Of a DNA stretch of 64,000 nucleotides, positions 36,401-47,301 are shown piece after piece (the stretch's first letter is position 1; every line of letters begins with the position of its first letter). The notes beneath the pieces were generated by a model. It saw nothing but the letters and a program-made list of their open reading frames with translations. It did not search any database and had not been told where the DNA came from. Position numbers and translations under genes: made by a program. Source of the DNA: Lunularia cruciata (Eukaryota; Streptophyta; Marchantiopsida; Lunulariales; Lunulariaceae); contig OX419761.1 of NCBI GenBank assembly GCA_948567375.1, positions 49,390,243-49,454,242 on the forward strand, written 5' to 3'.

Positions 36401-37640
36401 GCTCACAAGAATGCAACCCAAAGTAACCCACGGAAGAACTAGTAGAGTTTACGATGGATAATGGCAAAGATCCCTCAAAATTTGTACGAGTATGGCCAAA
36501 GAATGAAATGTAATTTAGTGACGGGAAGATTGAAACCAGTAATGAGCATGTGGCTCAATAATCCTCTCTCCAAAACCCTTCCAAACTCTAAGGAAAGCAT
36601 AGTCGAGGATCGTTATCAGTTTTTTAATTTCCGATTCCCTTCCGATATCCTTTTAACTTTATAGGAGAGCAGAACCTGACTGTGCATAAACATGTGACGA
36701 AAGTGAAGTGATATAACAACTACTTACCTTTTTTCTTCAATATATATTCCTTCTCTTTGTTGGTGGATTGGAGAGCGGCAGATATTTGTTGAAATAATAT
36801 CGAAATTTCACTTTGATTTTAATAGTTTGATATATGGTAACTGGTTCCAAAAATAAATTTTCATGTAGATAATTAAAATTTTCCGATAAAAAATATTAAA
36901 GATAAAGACCTCTCATTTCATGTCATTGCCCTTTTATCACAAATGGAACAAAATGTAGTTGACCAAGCCTTAATGTTTCACGTATTATTAACCTTAATAT
37001 ATGTATTTCTGCATATGGATTAAAATTTTATTCTAAAAATCCAGAAAGTTTTGGTCTTTTCAATTAAATGAAGGTTTATATAGTCATAGTCCATGCTATG
37101 TGACCATGACCATGACCATGGTTTGATAGTCCTCTCGAGGTTATGTTACTTTGTGAGTTTAATTGTTGACATATGGAACTAATAAAAACACATGATACTT
37201 ATAACTACATGCCTTTGCCTTATTTAAAGAATATTCATAACTCAATACCCAAGATATCACAACATCATAAATAAGTAATATTTACCATTTGCATGTCTCT
37301 GAGAATTTGCACCAAAATTAGGTAGGTCTATCAAGCATAAATTCAGATGAAATAAAATTTATGAAAATGTCAGAAAATCTGATTTTGGTTCTTTAGCAAT
37401 TTCAATCTTTTAAGACTTGATTTGATTTTCCCATTTTAAAAAACCCAAAATCAGCTGCGAGTTGACCTACGTGAATTTGTAGTTATGTCTATTTTGACAT
37501 CCCAAAATTTGATAGATGGTAAATGTAAACTTAGTTCCATTCCACTTGAATATGTGAAATTTAGTTACATATTGAAATGATAAGGATGAAATCGAAACAT
37601 GTAGATAGACATAAATAAAATTTAGAAATATATGCAAGTA
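33430..37640. other. Long AT-rich stretch without recognised genes
   Basis: Very AT-rich with many stops in all frames. A ~50-base tandem duplication (CCTCTTGACCTATCAAAATA) lies near 33990-34080. Nothing else with recognisable structure was seen. Confidence 0.55.
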
Positions 37641-37644
37641 TTTG

Positions 37645-38225
37645 AGCAAGAAACTAGAACATTACTGTTACCCGAACTCCAGGCCGACTGCGTTAAGTTT
37701 CTCCCTGACAGACATCGAAACTGCAGTTCGAAGAGTCCTGACTCGGGAAAGTGCAAAACCCACAACTGATAACCTACGTGATAACCCTTTTTTTTTCCAA
37801 ATCTTGCACGCTCAGGGAAGGAGACGGAACGAGTCGACGGGAGTCGTGGCTTTTCTTCGTTTCCCGTTGAATGCATCCCCATTTGTCCAACAATTTTCTC
37901 GGGGTTTCACCATTTGATTTAGTATGAGTTCGAGTTCATTTGTTTCTCTCTCGAAGGTGGAGAGACGGGAACTTTGAATGGCTGCGGGATAAATTCTCTA
38001 GAAATTGCTCCTGATGGCAGCCGGACGAGGAGAAAGTGCGCGGTCCTGAGCTCACAAGCTGAAAGAAGGGCTTCACTTTGTCTTGGCTTGATGGCTTGGG
38101 GGAGATTTGATGTGTGTTGGACGGAAAAGGGAAGGGCGCATCAAGGTGGCAATGGGGAGCTGAGGGAGCAAGAAGGTATGGGGACATATGGAGAGGAGCA
38201 GCATGTGTTATTATCATTATTCTTG
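37645..38225. other. CpG-containing island of unknown content
   Basis: Composition changes here to a balanced, CpG-bearing sequence with overlapping 85-100-codon frames on both strands, none recognisable. It directly precedes the LINE and may be unique host DNA or the LINE's 5' untranslated region. Confidence 0.3.
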
Positions 38226-39029
38226 TGTTAGCCATGGCTACACCTTCCCATGTGGGGTCACCTAGGGCGACTTGGGATACACCATGCCCAGTGTGTCACC
38301 GATGCTTTATCCTTGCAAGAGGTAAAGATCCACGTGTGAAGGATATACAAGGACTATGATTGGACCACTTGGGATGCTCACGTGAAACGAGCGACCACAT
38401 TTACAGCAGTGACACTCGGGATTATGCACACTTCTTCTATCCCTTTGTTAATCATTTTGGGGATAATCGATCGAATCGTGGGAGTGGTTAGCTTCTAAGG
38501 CGGGTTGCATATTGGATTATTTGAGACTAGTTTTCCTTGTCCACGTGTATTCCATAGGCTACCCCACACACTCCATGATGAGGCTAGATAGACTTTTTGG
38601 CTACCACTTGATTGTTTGGCACGTGATCCCTTGGACGAGTTAGCATGGTTCTTATTCCTCTTACTCCCTTGATGGTGTCTTTGTTATGCTAGAGGAGGAG
38701 GTGCAGGGCATAAAGAGGTGGCTGTTAGATTTTGTCAATTCCAAGCGGGGGATTGGGCGGCCCTTCAAGAGGAGTCTGTTAGGGCTACATAATTTAGGAG
38801 ACAAGCATCGCCACAGGATACCATAGAGTCCACTTGGTTATGACAATGTAGGACATGGGGTCAGGCGAGAGAGTTTAGTAGAGCAGCACGAACGCTACAC
38901 CCTTTGTCTATGATGAGTACTATTGATGAGACTATCTCTTCCCTACGCTCACTACATCCTATAGCAATAGAGGGACTACCACTAGAGGTCTTAGATGATC
39001 AGCCTGAGTAGCCTTTATGTCTTGATAGG

Positions 39030-40020
39030 TTGCTATTTGCACAAGCATTGTGCATTGCCCCTCGCCTTTCCTCAAGAGGCTTGTCATGGATGGTTTATGA
39101 GCACCTTAGAGATTGCTTCCAGGCAGATAATCCTTCTAGTGGTTTTACAAAGTTGTTTCAGGTGGCTACAGTAGTAGTGAGAGGAGACATTCCTATGTCA
39201 ATTAGTCGGGTGTTAGGTGTTAGTCGACTTCTCACGATGGAGAAGGACACGGGGGGCATTAGACCGATTGTTATTGGAGAGATAATTTTGTGTTTGGTCA
39301 ATTGTACTATTGTACTTTAGCATCATTTGCACTTTTGATAGCACTTCAATCCACATTAGTTTGGAGTAGCTACACTTGGAGGATGTGAGGCTATATCTCT
39401 AGGCATTAGAGCACTCCTAGATATCCATCCAGAGTGGGTCATCTTACAGGTGGATGTTGAGAACTCTTTTAATAGCGTCTTAGGGACATCCATCTTTAGA
39501 GAGCTTAAAGAGGCTGGTGGATCCTTGGCGAGCCTCATTCCTTTTGTGCGGTATTTTTATGGCTCTTCTACTTTCCTTTACTACCAACATGGTGGTTCAT
39601 AGGAAGGAGTCACCGTCTTGGAGTCAATTGTTAGTACACATCAGGAGATCCTTTGGGGGGGCCCTTATTTGCCATGGCTCACTATAGAGCTATCCTATCT
39701 ACTACTTTGGCCATGCTAGGTTGTGTATTTCCCTCCTTTGTAGATGATACACACATCGTAGGCCCTGTAGATCAGATTAAGCAGGCCTTTGACTCCTTGA
39801 CTACCGAGCTACATCTAGTAGGCTTGAGAGTCAAGGTGTCAAAGTGTAGGGCATGGTCCCCTTTAGGTATCCCTCTCCACCTTGAGCTTCTAGAGGGGTG
39901 TATCACATCTACATATGGACTTTGTGTTCTTGGAGTGCCAATAGGATCGGAGGGTTTTGTCACACGCTTCTTAGACGTTGCCCTTGCAGAGGATGTTCTC
40001 CAAGTGGATGACCTTCCATT
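39030..40020 (+). pseudogene. LINE reverse transcriptase region
   Basis: RT blocks are visible in order: LLTMEKDTGGIRPIVIGE (motif 1 region), VILQVDVENSFNSV (motif A with catalytic Asp), GGPLFAMAHYRAIL (motif B), FPSFVDDTHIVGP (motif C, the DD pair) and LRVKVSKCRAWSP (motif D region), then LGVPIGSEGF (motif E-like). The FVDD form of motif C is common in non-LTR RTs. One frameshift and in-frame stops separate motif A from motif B. Confidence 0.85.
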
Positions 40021-40191
40021 ACTACAAGATCCGTAGGTGGCATTTGGTATACTCTCTTCCAGTATTGCTTCTTGACCATCCTATCTCATCCGTACAGTTC
40101 CCCCCTCACCGTCCTTCCTATCACGTTTGAGAGCATTTGATAGGAGGATTATGGGAGTCTTTGGTGATATTATTAGACCAAGGACTTATGA

Positions 40192-41217
40192 GTGTGTGAC
40201 AGGGGATTTGGCACGTTGACGGCTCTGCCAATCTCATGTGGTGGGGTTGGCTTGCTATATATGGAGATGATGGCACTTATAGCATTTTGGGGTAGTTGGG
40301 CTCTCTTGGCACCCCTACTTTCCTCTCGTTTTGTGGTTGTTGATAGGCCGGTTTTGGAGACTTATGTGATAGAGGTGGAGGGAGGATCCTTTTCTCTCCA
40401 GGTGTTATTGCGGCAAACAAGAGATAGTCTATCACCACAAGCACAAGAGGATTTTCCAACTTTTGCTTCACTATCATTAGATTGGACTAGAGGTTTACAA
40501 TCTTCCTTGATGGAGCGACAGTGTGAGCATACGCTACATTCTCTCTTAGTCGACTCGTCCATTCCTCAAGCTACTAGAGCACATCTTTGCTCTTGCTCCG
40601 GCAAGGGTACAAGCTCTTGGATCCTAGCTAGACCGTGCATTAGGGCATTCCAACTCGCACCAGCTACTTTCTCTACAGTGATGAGGTTTTGCCTAGGTTT
40701 GGTTCACCCATCTGCATCTTCATTACTCACTTGTGAGTGTGGTTTTACACTAGATGCAACAGCGGTCCACATGACATGGTGTCCTTTTGGAGGACAGAGG
40801 ATAGCTACCCATGATGCCATTCGAGACATAGTGTTTGCTATGGCATGAGAGAGTGGATACTTGGCTTGGAGGGAGCGTTCGTATGCTTTGCAAATGACAC
40901 ATGTTAGGGCAGACTTATACTTGGTCGGAGATGATCAGGTGATAGTAGCGGATGTCATGGTTACGGACTCTACGCGGGATATAGTTTTGGAGGGAGTGAT
41001 TCCCCATCCCCCAGGATGGGCGGTGAGTGCAGCAACAGGTCGCAAGGTCTCCAAGTATAGGGGCATGCAGCGAGGTCACCTCTTTGTTCCTTTAGCCTTG
41101 GAGTTATATGGAGCTATGGACATGACATTTGACACATTTGTCAAGGAGTGCACGAGAGCTTATCATGTTAGGCATAAAAGGGTACCATTCATTCTCATAC
41201 TTTATAGTATATTTTAG
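40192..41217 (+). pseudogene. LINE C-terminal CCHC finger and restriction-like endonuclease
   Basis: The segment CECGFTLDATAVHMTWC gives a C-x-C-x9-H-x3-C finger. It is followed by RADLYLVGDDQVIVADVMVT and KVSKYRGMQRGHLFVPLALE, matching the R..D..(D)V..K pattern of the PD-(D/E)XK-like nuclease of R2-group elements, which nicks target DNA. A single in-frame stop (~40846) separates two otherwise continuous open segments. A second, 5'-truncated copy at 57.5-58.0 kb preserves the same blocks, which supports the reading. Confidence 0.8.
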
Positions 41218-41399
41218 ATAACATGTGTTCATTGCTCTATTTTAGACAATGTGTGTCCATTGTTCTATAGAGGGTAGTGACGGGTGTATCCATAGGAGAG
41301 CAATCACATTAGGTGATGCTTTGGTTGTTCCAGAGTTGTGTATAGATTGTACGACTTGCATAGCTCGGATATTTTAAGGACGGTAAGGCAGATTTCTCA

Positions 41400-41480
41400 T
41401 ATAGACTCTATTGGGGCTTAGCCCCATTGTTACCTTTTTTGTTTCTCCTTTGTATAGCTTGATGGGGTCTTCCCATCCTT
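41400..41480 (+). other. LINE 3' tail with two stem-loops
   Basis: GGGGC-TTA-GCCCC (around 41413-41425) is followed by GATGGG-GTCTT-CCCATC (41461-41477). The second hairpin is shared with three other sites in the window. In R2-group elements the 3' UTR RNA is recognised by the RT, so these may be the recognition structure; that role is inferred. Confidence 0.65.
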
Positions 41481-41504
41481 CGGTTTTCCTACGCGGTCGG
41501 CTAT

Positions 41505-43600
41505 TGAACAACTGATAACTGCAAAGCACGATCTTATGAAAAGTTGCAGAACATCATTGCGACTAGACTTAGTACCTCCCTGATAAGGAAAGAGCCCTGT
41601 ACCGGTCTCACAAGACCGCCTCCTTTCTTGCGTCTACGCAGCAACAAAAGTCCAAACTCGGACCCGACCGAGACGCGATTACGGGACAGGACCTTCAAAT
41701 GTAATAATGCACGTTTATCTCCTTTCCATCCAGCAGGGACAAACCATCAATTTATCTGAGGATTCCGGCCTGTGCAAGTTGAAGCCTCCACTCACCCAAT
41801 CCTGTTCTTTCTAGTCCCCCCATTTAACCTGACTGCGTCATGGAAAAGATTGGTCTTTCATCTCCATCGCTGATTGAGATTTCAGTCTCTCTCGTAACTG
41901 GCTGCACCGTTTGCGGTTCAAGCTCTGCACCATAGCCAAGAGTTAATCGGCGTGAGACTTTCGCTAGCGTAGCGATGCACTCGCGGCATGCCCTCTACAA
42001 AACAAAACTTAACTACTCCCATTACCTGTACGCCACCATTGTACAGTCATGCCGTATTTTGGTGACTCCGGCCTGACCAGACAGGAAACATTGAATTTTA
42101 CTCAAACGCTACTGTCTAGCTGCGCATGCGACTCATGCGCAGCTAGACACTCCATAGAGTAGAACTAAATAAATAACGCCAGCTTAGAAGAACGAACTCG
42201 GATTTACCACACCCTCTCCAGCCAGCTCAATCCTGTCCCTTTCCTCCACACATCTATCTACCAAACGTGGGTGGAATCTTGAGGTTCGTGTTTGTTTACC
42301 ATCGGCGGCGCTCTGCGCTTCCCTCCTCGTTGAACGAGTCATGTATACCAGATCTTAACGGGGCCCCGACTTTGGCTCTTTGACTTAATGGTGCCCGAAC
42401 GCTTGACGTGGGCTTAGTCAGTCCGCAATGGCAATGAAATTCTCGTACAGCTAGACTTTGCTTTTATAAGATTCATTGTACGAATAAGGCGACCGCGTGT
42501 GATAACCAAGAAGGATGCGAAGACATCACCAAGCCGCACAAGGAAGAGACAGGGGATAAAATGGGATAAAAACAGAGGATTAAATTCAGTGTACATCCCC
42601 GTAGAGAATCGACCAATCCCTCGCGACATCCAAGGGCAGGGGAGAAAAACGAGGTAGAAAGAATCGCAGTAGTGACAGGGGATACCTCCTGATTTCTTTG
42701 CACGAATAATGAACGATGTGGTTCTAAGATGACGAGGTGTCCACCTAGACAATCAACGTAAAGTTTGGTGTATACCGCACGAAGGAGACCATCCAAACTG
42801 ATGGAGTCAAGTATTCTCTAACCATCGTCGCTATTCGTAGTTTGAAAGAGAGATCCTTGGTATAGAGAAGTTGTTACAGGTCCCAGATAATGGGCATTAT
42901 CTCGTTTGAAAATTAAACCTGATGGGCATTATCTTGTTTGAAATTAAACCTGATGTGATTAACTGAAGACAAAAGACCCTTTCTTGAGTCATGACATCAG
43001 GCATGTGGAACCTTTATCGGTCTCAATCCCGAAATTGTTGCGTTTGAGATGGCGAATTGGGTACCCGTACATAGCAATAAATATTTTACAAATATTCCAT
43101 AAGATCTTTACGGAGAGTGGAGGAGGGACTCAGGAGATTTACTTGCAGACTCCCGTAAATTCCGGGTCTGCAAAAAGCTAAATCACAAAATTAAAAAATT
43201 AAAAAAAATTATTATTTTTTATAGGGTTTACAAGTATCCGCTAACTTTAATTAGTCAACATTAAGGATACACAATTTGAGTTTGAATGGTATGGATATGT
43301 GTCAAGTAAAAAGTCTTACAATTACTGGTGGAGGTATTGAAGAAGCAACCCAAATTCAAACAAGAAATTCAAATCCCTCTTCAAGGTTTGGGAGAAATCA
43401 AAATTTAGAGCAGAAATTCAAAGAATGAGAAAAGAGGAATGCAAGCGGAAGACAGAGAGACAAAAGAGAGGAGAGTGGAATACGAGGAGATGGGGAAATG
43501 AAATATTGAAGTTAGGGTGAAGCAGAACATAGAACCCCAAGTGGTTTTAAATATTGCAGAGAGTGCACAAGGTGTTCTTTTGTTGTTGAATAGTTCTCAG
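41505..43600. other. Unassigned CpG-containing stretch
   Basis: Balanced composition with CpG from 41505 to about 42850, then AT-rich. No known protein is recognisable; minus-strand frames near 42414-42796 are unplaced. A ~32-base direct duplication (GGGCATTATCT.GTTTGAAA) lies at about 42890-42955. A perfect hairpin is listed separately. Confidence 0.4.
42113..42149. repeat. Perfect 16-base inverted repeat (hairpin)
   Basis: TGTCTAGCTGCGCATG, a five-base loop CGACT, then the exact reverse complement CATGCGCAGCTAGACA. No A/T tract follows that would suggest a terminator. Function unknown. Confidence 0.85.
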
Positions 43601-43607
43601 ATGCTCC

Positions 43608-44135
43608 TATAATATCATTAGCTAGAAAAATTATCTAAATGTGTAAATTGGCTTAGTAACATCTTTAGGGATTTGATATATGATAGTCTAAGTATATCAA
43701 ATAGAAGTGTCACCAAAAGAGTACTTCCACTAATAGAGTAGAGGTCAAAAACACCCAAAAACTTCAAAGTCAATTTTGGATGCATAAACAAATGAATTAG
43801 ACCTTGAAAACTACAACTTCCTTCCTCCAAGAGAAATGATAAGATCTTCTCTTCGTCCTTGTTTTCTTGTTGAGATCTTTCCAATGGTACCTTACTCATC
43901 CTATTCTGAGCTCCTTACAAGAAAAATTCTTGAAAGATTCCCTTGGGTCAAATATGTTTGACCAACCAAATACGACAAGGATTGACATGCCACTGATGCA
44001 TGTATTTGATCCAAGTGTATAGTTCTCTTTGAGTGGATCCTTTTTTCTATATAATACAAAAAGACAAAATGCTTTTTTGGAGCATCCGAGTATTGAGAAA
44101 TGGAATTTTTGTGTTTCTCTTGGGGTTTCTACTAT
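43608..44135 (+). repeat. Decayed family B LTR
   Basis: It is collinear with the 29.6 kb solo LTR: TTGGCTTAGTAACATCTTTAG, a CACCAAAAGAGTACTTCCAC block, TTTCCAATGGTACCTTACTC, TTGACCAACCAAATACGACA, a TATATAATAC box near 44050 and GTGTTTCTCT near the end. Borders are approximate because both ends have drifted. It looks older than the 29.6 kb copy. Confidence 0.75.
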
Positions 44136-44139
44136 GCTC

Positions 44140-46905
44140 AAAACATTATAGCTCCTTGAAAAAATCATTTAGACTTACATGCTGAAATAAGTCAGATTTT
44201 AGTGGTAAAAGGTAACTTATCTTGACTATTATGCATAAGCTTGTGTCATTCTTAATTTTGGTCCTATTTTGACTATTGTGCATAAGCTTTGGAGTTTCTT
44301 GGGACTTTATTTGAGTTAGATTTTCAGAAAATGCTAATTACTTGAGGTGTTCTTGTGGTTCAAGAATGCCAAATCATGTTACGACATGACATATTAGAAG
44401 AGACAACAATCTAGAATGATTTGAACCACAACGGTCAATGCAATTCCTTTTACAATTGGCAATAATTATTGTCACATTAAACTTACATCTCCATGAGTCA
44501 TCTTGTTCTCTCTTTCCAATTTGCTTGTGTAGTTGACAAACAACAATTCAATAAATGTGTAGCAAAGACATGGGTTGCAAACAAAGATTGCATTTGAATA
44601 TTGAAGGCTCAATGGCAATCATTGCAAAAAATTAGATCTCAATTGAAGAATAGTTACAAAAATACATACGTTTTGAAATAGATAAGTTTATGTATTTTAT
44701 TGCATAATCTCTAGTAAACCAACACAATCTATGGATTGAGAAAGACAATAAATTCTTAGAGGAGATGGACACTAAATACTCCGCCATTCACCAAGAGCAC
44801 AATAGAGAATTCATACAAGAAACTATCATGAAATAATGCCTTCAATTGCATCTTGAAGCTAGTAAACTTGTGTATGATAGTGAATAAATATATTTTTCCC
44901 CTTATGCATTGCATGATGTTTCAATGAATGATTGTTGTTTATGTTGGTTTGTTTTTATGTGTTAATTATAGCATAAGACACAATTTAAGTAGTTTAAAGC
45001 TAGAATGTAACTAGTTTGCAAGTTCAAATTTGTTCAATTTAGGAAGAGAGTAGTAGTCAAAAGTGATGACCCGATTTTGAAATGTTTGTGTGAGATTAGA
45101 TGAAGGATAGCTTTTGAAAGCAACTCCAACTTTCTAATTCCTAATTTTTCAAGTTTAGATCATCAAGATCAAGAGGAAGAATTTCTTTTGAAAGCAACCC
45201 ATACATTCTTAAATTTTAGTAGAAACTACAAGGAGATCTGGTTGAAGTTTTAGTCGAATGAAAGTCAAAGAAAATTAAACATTTTTGCTTTTTGCTGTTT
45301 ATTTAAGGATGGAAGAACATATTTAATATTTATGAAAGGAGTGGGAGAAAACAAAGGTGGATTTGCTGAAATTGGAAGTGGTGGGAGAGTGCTAAATTTG
45401 AAGGGATTGTGTTGCTCATTCTTGGTGATCTTTGAAGGAAGGAAAAAGAAAGAGAATAATTTGAGAAAGGGACAAATCTAGGAAGAGACAAAACAATAAA
45501 AGGAAGGAAGAGAGGAGAGGTAAATTTTCAATAATTTTGGGAGAAGAGAGGAAGGGAAAGAGATTGGTTTTCAAAATTGGGTGTTTAGGATTTCATATCT
45601 GCCTCATTGAGCAATAAGCTAGTATATTATTTTTGGATCAACTTCAATATCAATGAAATGTTTGGGAAGCTCAAGAAAACTCACCATCTTGGAAAAAGTG
45701 CATATAAAATTTATAATAAGCTAGTATATTATTTTGGATCAATTTCAATTTAAATGAAATGTTTGGAAAGCTCAAGAAAACACACCATCTTGGAAAAGAG
45801 TGCCTATAAAAGTTAAGCAATTTGTTATGGAGAGGTGTTGAGTCCTATGTAAAACCAAAACATTTTGTTTTCTTTTAATTGCATGCATCCATTCTCATCC
45901 CAATTCAAGTAGAGTTGATGTTAAGTATGGTAATACATCTTTTAGGTTTTACATGAATGGAAGTATGTACATATTTCACCTTTGTAAGTAGAAAGAGAAT
46001 ATGATTATGCTTGAGGTTTCAATTGCAAACCTTCTTAAACCCACCTTAATGCTCATTACCTTCTTGCAACCCTTTGCAAACTCAACCAACATTTGACACT
46101 AACTACACACAAATTCAGCACAATTTTGAACCTACAACATAATCTTGCTATTCCCATGCAACCCTTTGCAAACCCCTTCAACCCCATGCAACCATCATCA
46201 TATAAACCCTCTACAAACCCAATTGACATTTGAGACTAACAACACACATGTTCAACACAAGCTTGGAAATTTGTATAATAAAATGGAACTATCTTTATTA
46301 TCTTACAAAGTTTACATTCCGAATCATCATTTCTTACAAAATCAATCTCAAAAAATGCTTGAACATTACCCTTTTTTTCTTATAGCTCTTTCTTGCACTC
46401 AAATATTTTATGCATGGAACATCAAAACCTTTAGATTTCTCTTTCCTCTCTTTGAATTTGAGTTTTTTAGTTCAATAGTTTTTCTTCCATTAACATCTGC
46501 TTTAGTTCTTCCTTTGCTCAAATTTTCTCAACATTGTACTTCATTTATCTACATAGAAGATCTTCTTTGATTCCTCCTTGAATTTTATTTTCTCTAGCTT
46601 TGTTATTCTCTAATCTTCAATTTCCTCCATCTTGGCTATCCTTGTGGCTTCAAACTTAGCCTTGCTCTAGTATCCATCCTCCTTCTTCATATTGGTATGG
46701 TTAGCAAAGTATTGTGCAAGTCAATATGACAATAGTGAAGGTTTGACAAAACCTTTATAAATCTTCCTTCTTTTCCAAGAATCACTCTTAGCTTCTTTTA
46801 CTCCTTGTACTAAATTTTCATATTTAGTGTGTGTGCTTCTACTATATGGAACATCATTGAATTCATGTGGCAAAGGGTGAACAAACTCAGAAAGTGTCAC
46901 TATAA
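44140..46905. other. No recognised gene; local duplications
   Basis: AT-rich. A ~105-base segment starting AATAAGCTAGTATATTATTT is duplicated in tandem near 45610 and 45715. Near 46060 and 46155 a phrase with CAACCCTTTGCAAAC recurs. A 141-codon frame at 46145-46570 has no known motif and is not called a gene. Confidence 0.45.
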
Positions 46906-46989
46906 TACTCCGAGGATAAGATAACTCATCAAGAGAGAAGACATAGATTTCACACTCAATCTTCCAATGCCTGAAAGGAACACCTTCTT

Positions 46990-47301
46990 TGTAACAATAT
47001 GGAATTTAGCAACGAAGTAGAAAATAAGACAAAATTAGCTTAGAATATTCTGGAAGTATCTAGGAAGCTTAGCTTGCAACTCAAGTAAGTAGCTTCTAGA
47101 AGCTTCCAACTAGCTTAGCTTGCACGCCAAATAGACGGCTTCTAGAAGGAAGCTTCTTGAGAAGCTTCTCAAGGGCCTTGTATGCTACCCATAAATACCA
47201 AATCCAAATCTCATGCTAGGCATTTGGAGTTTTCCTTCATTCAAGTGTTCCAATGTGAGCGTCCATTCTCCTATTTCTCTCCTCAGTCTTGGACTTTTAT
47301 A
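46990..47301 (+). repeat. 5' LTR of family A copy 2
   Basis: Starts TGTAACAATATGG and ends directly before a tRNA-iMet-type primer site. It contains TTCtaGAAgcTTC (three alternating heat-shock pentamers, near 47094-47106), further GAAGCTTC palindromes and a CATAAATACC TATA-like box near 47191. Confidence 0.88.

Larger units (their letters stand above)
38230..41503 (+). mobile_element. R2-like non-LTR retrotransposon (LINE), near full length but broken
   Basis: An N-terminal C2H2-type finger (TPCPVCHRCF, ~38278-38310) is followed by a single-protein plan: RT (~39030-40020) and a C-terminal CCHC finger plus restriction-like endonuclease (~40720-41200). The 3' UTR ends in a conserved hairpin. 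This layout is that of R2-group LINEs, which cut a target and prime reverse transcription from the nick. The frame changes between the N-terminal part, the RT core (third frame to ~39600, second frame from 39653) and the C-terminal part (first frame from 40192), and in-frame stops occur (e.g. TAG at 39318), so this copy is inactive. Target-site duplications were not identified. Confidence 0.85.

Noticed and set aside
37936-38235. Minus-strand 99-codon frame as a host gene
   Set aside because: It overlaps plus-strand frames leading into the LINE and has no recognisable motif.
46145-46570. 141-codon plus-strand frame as a membrane protein gene
   Set aside because: Phe/Leu-rich because the DNA is T-rich, overlaps local duplications, and shows no family motif.
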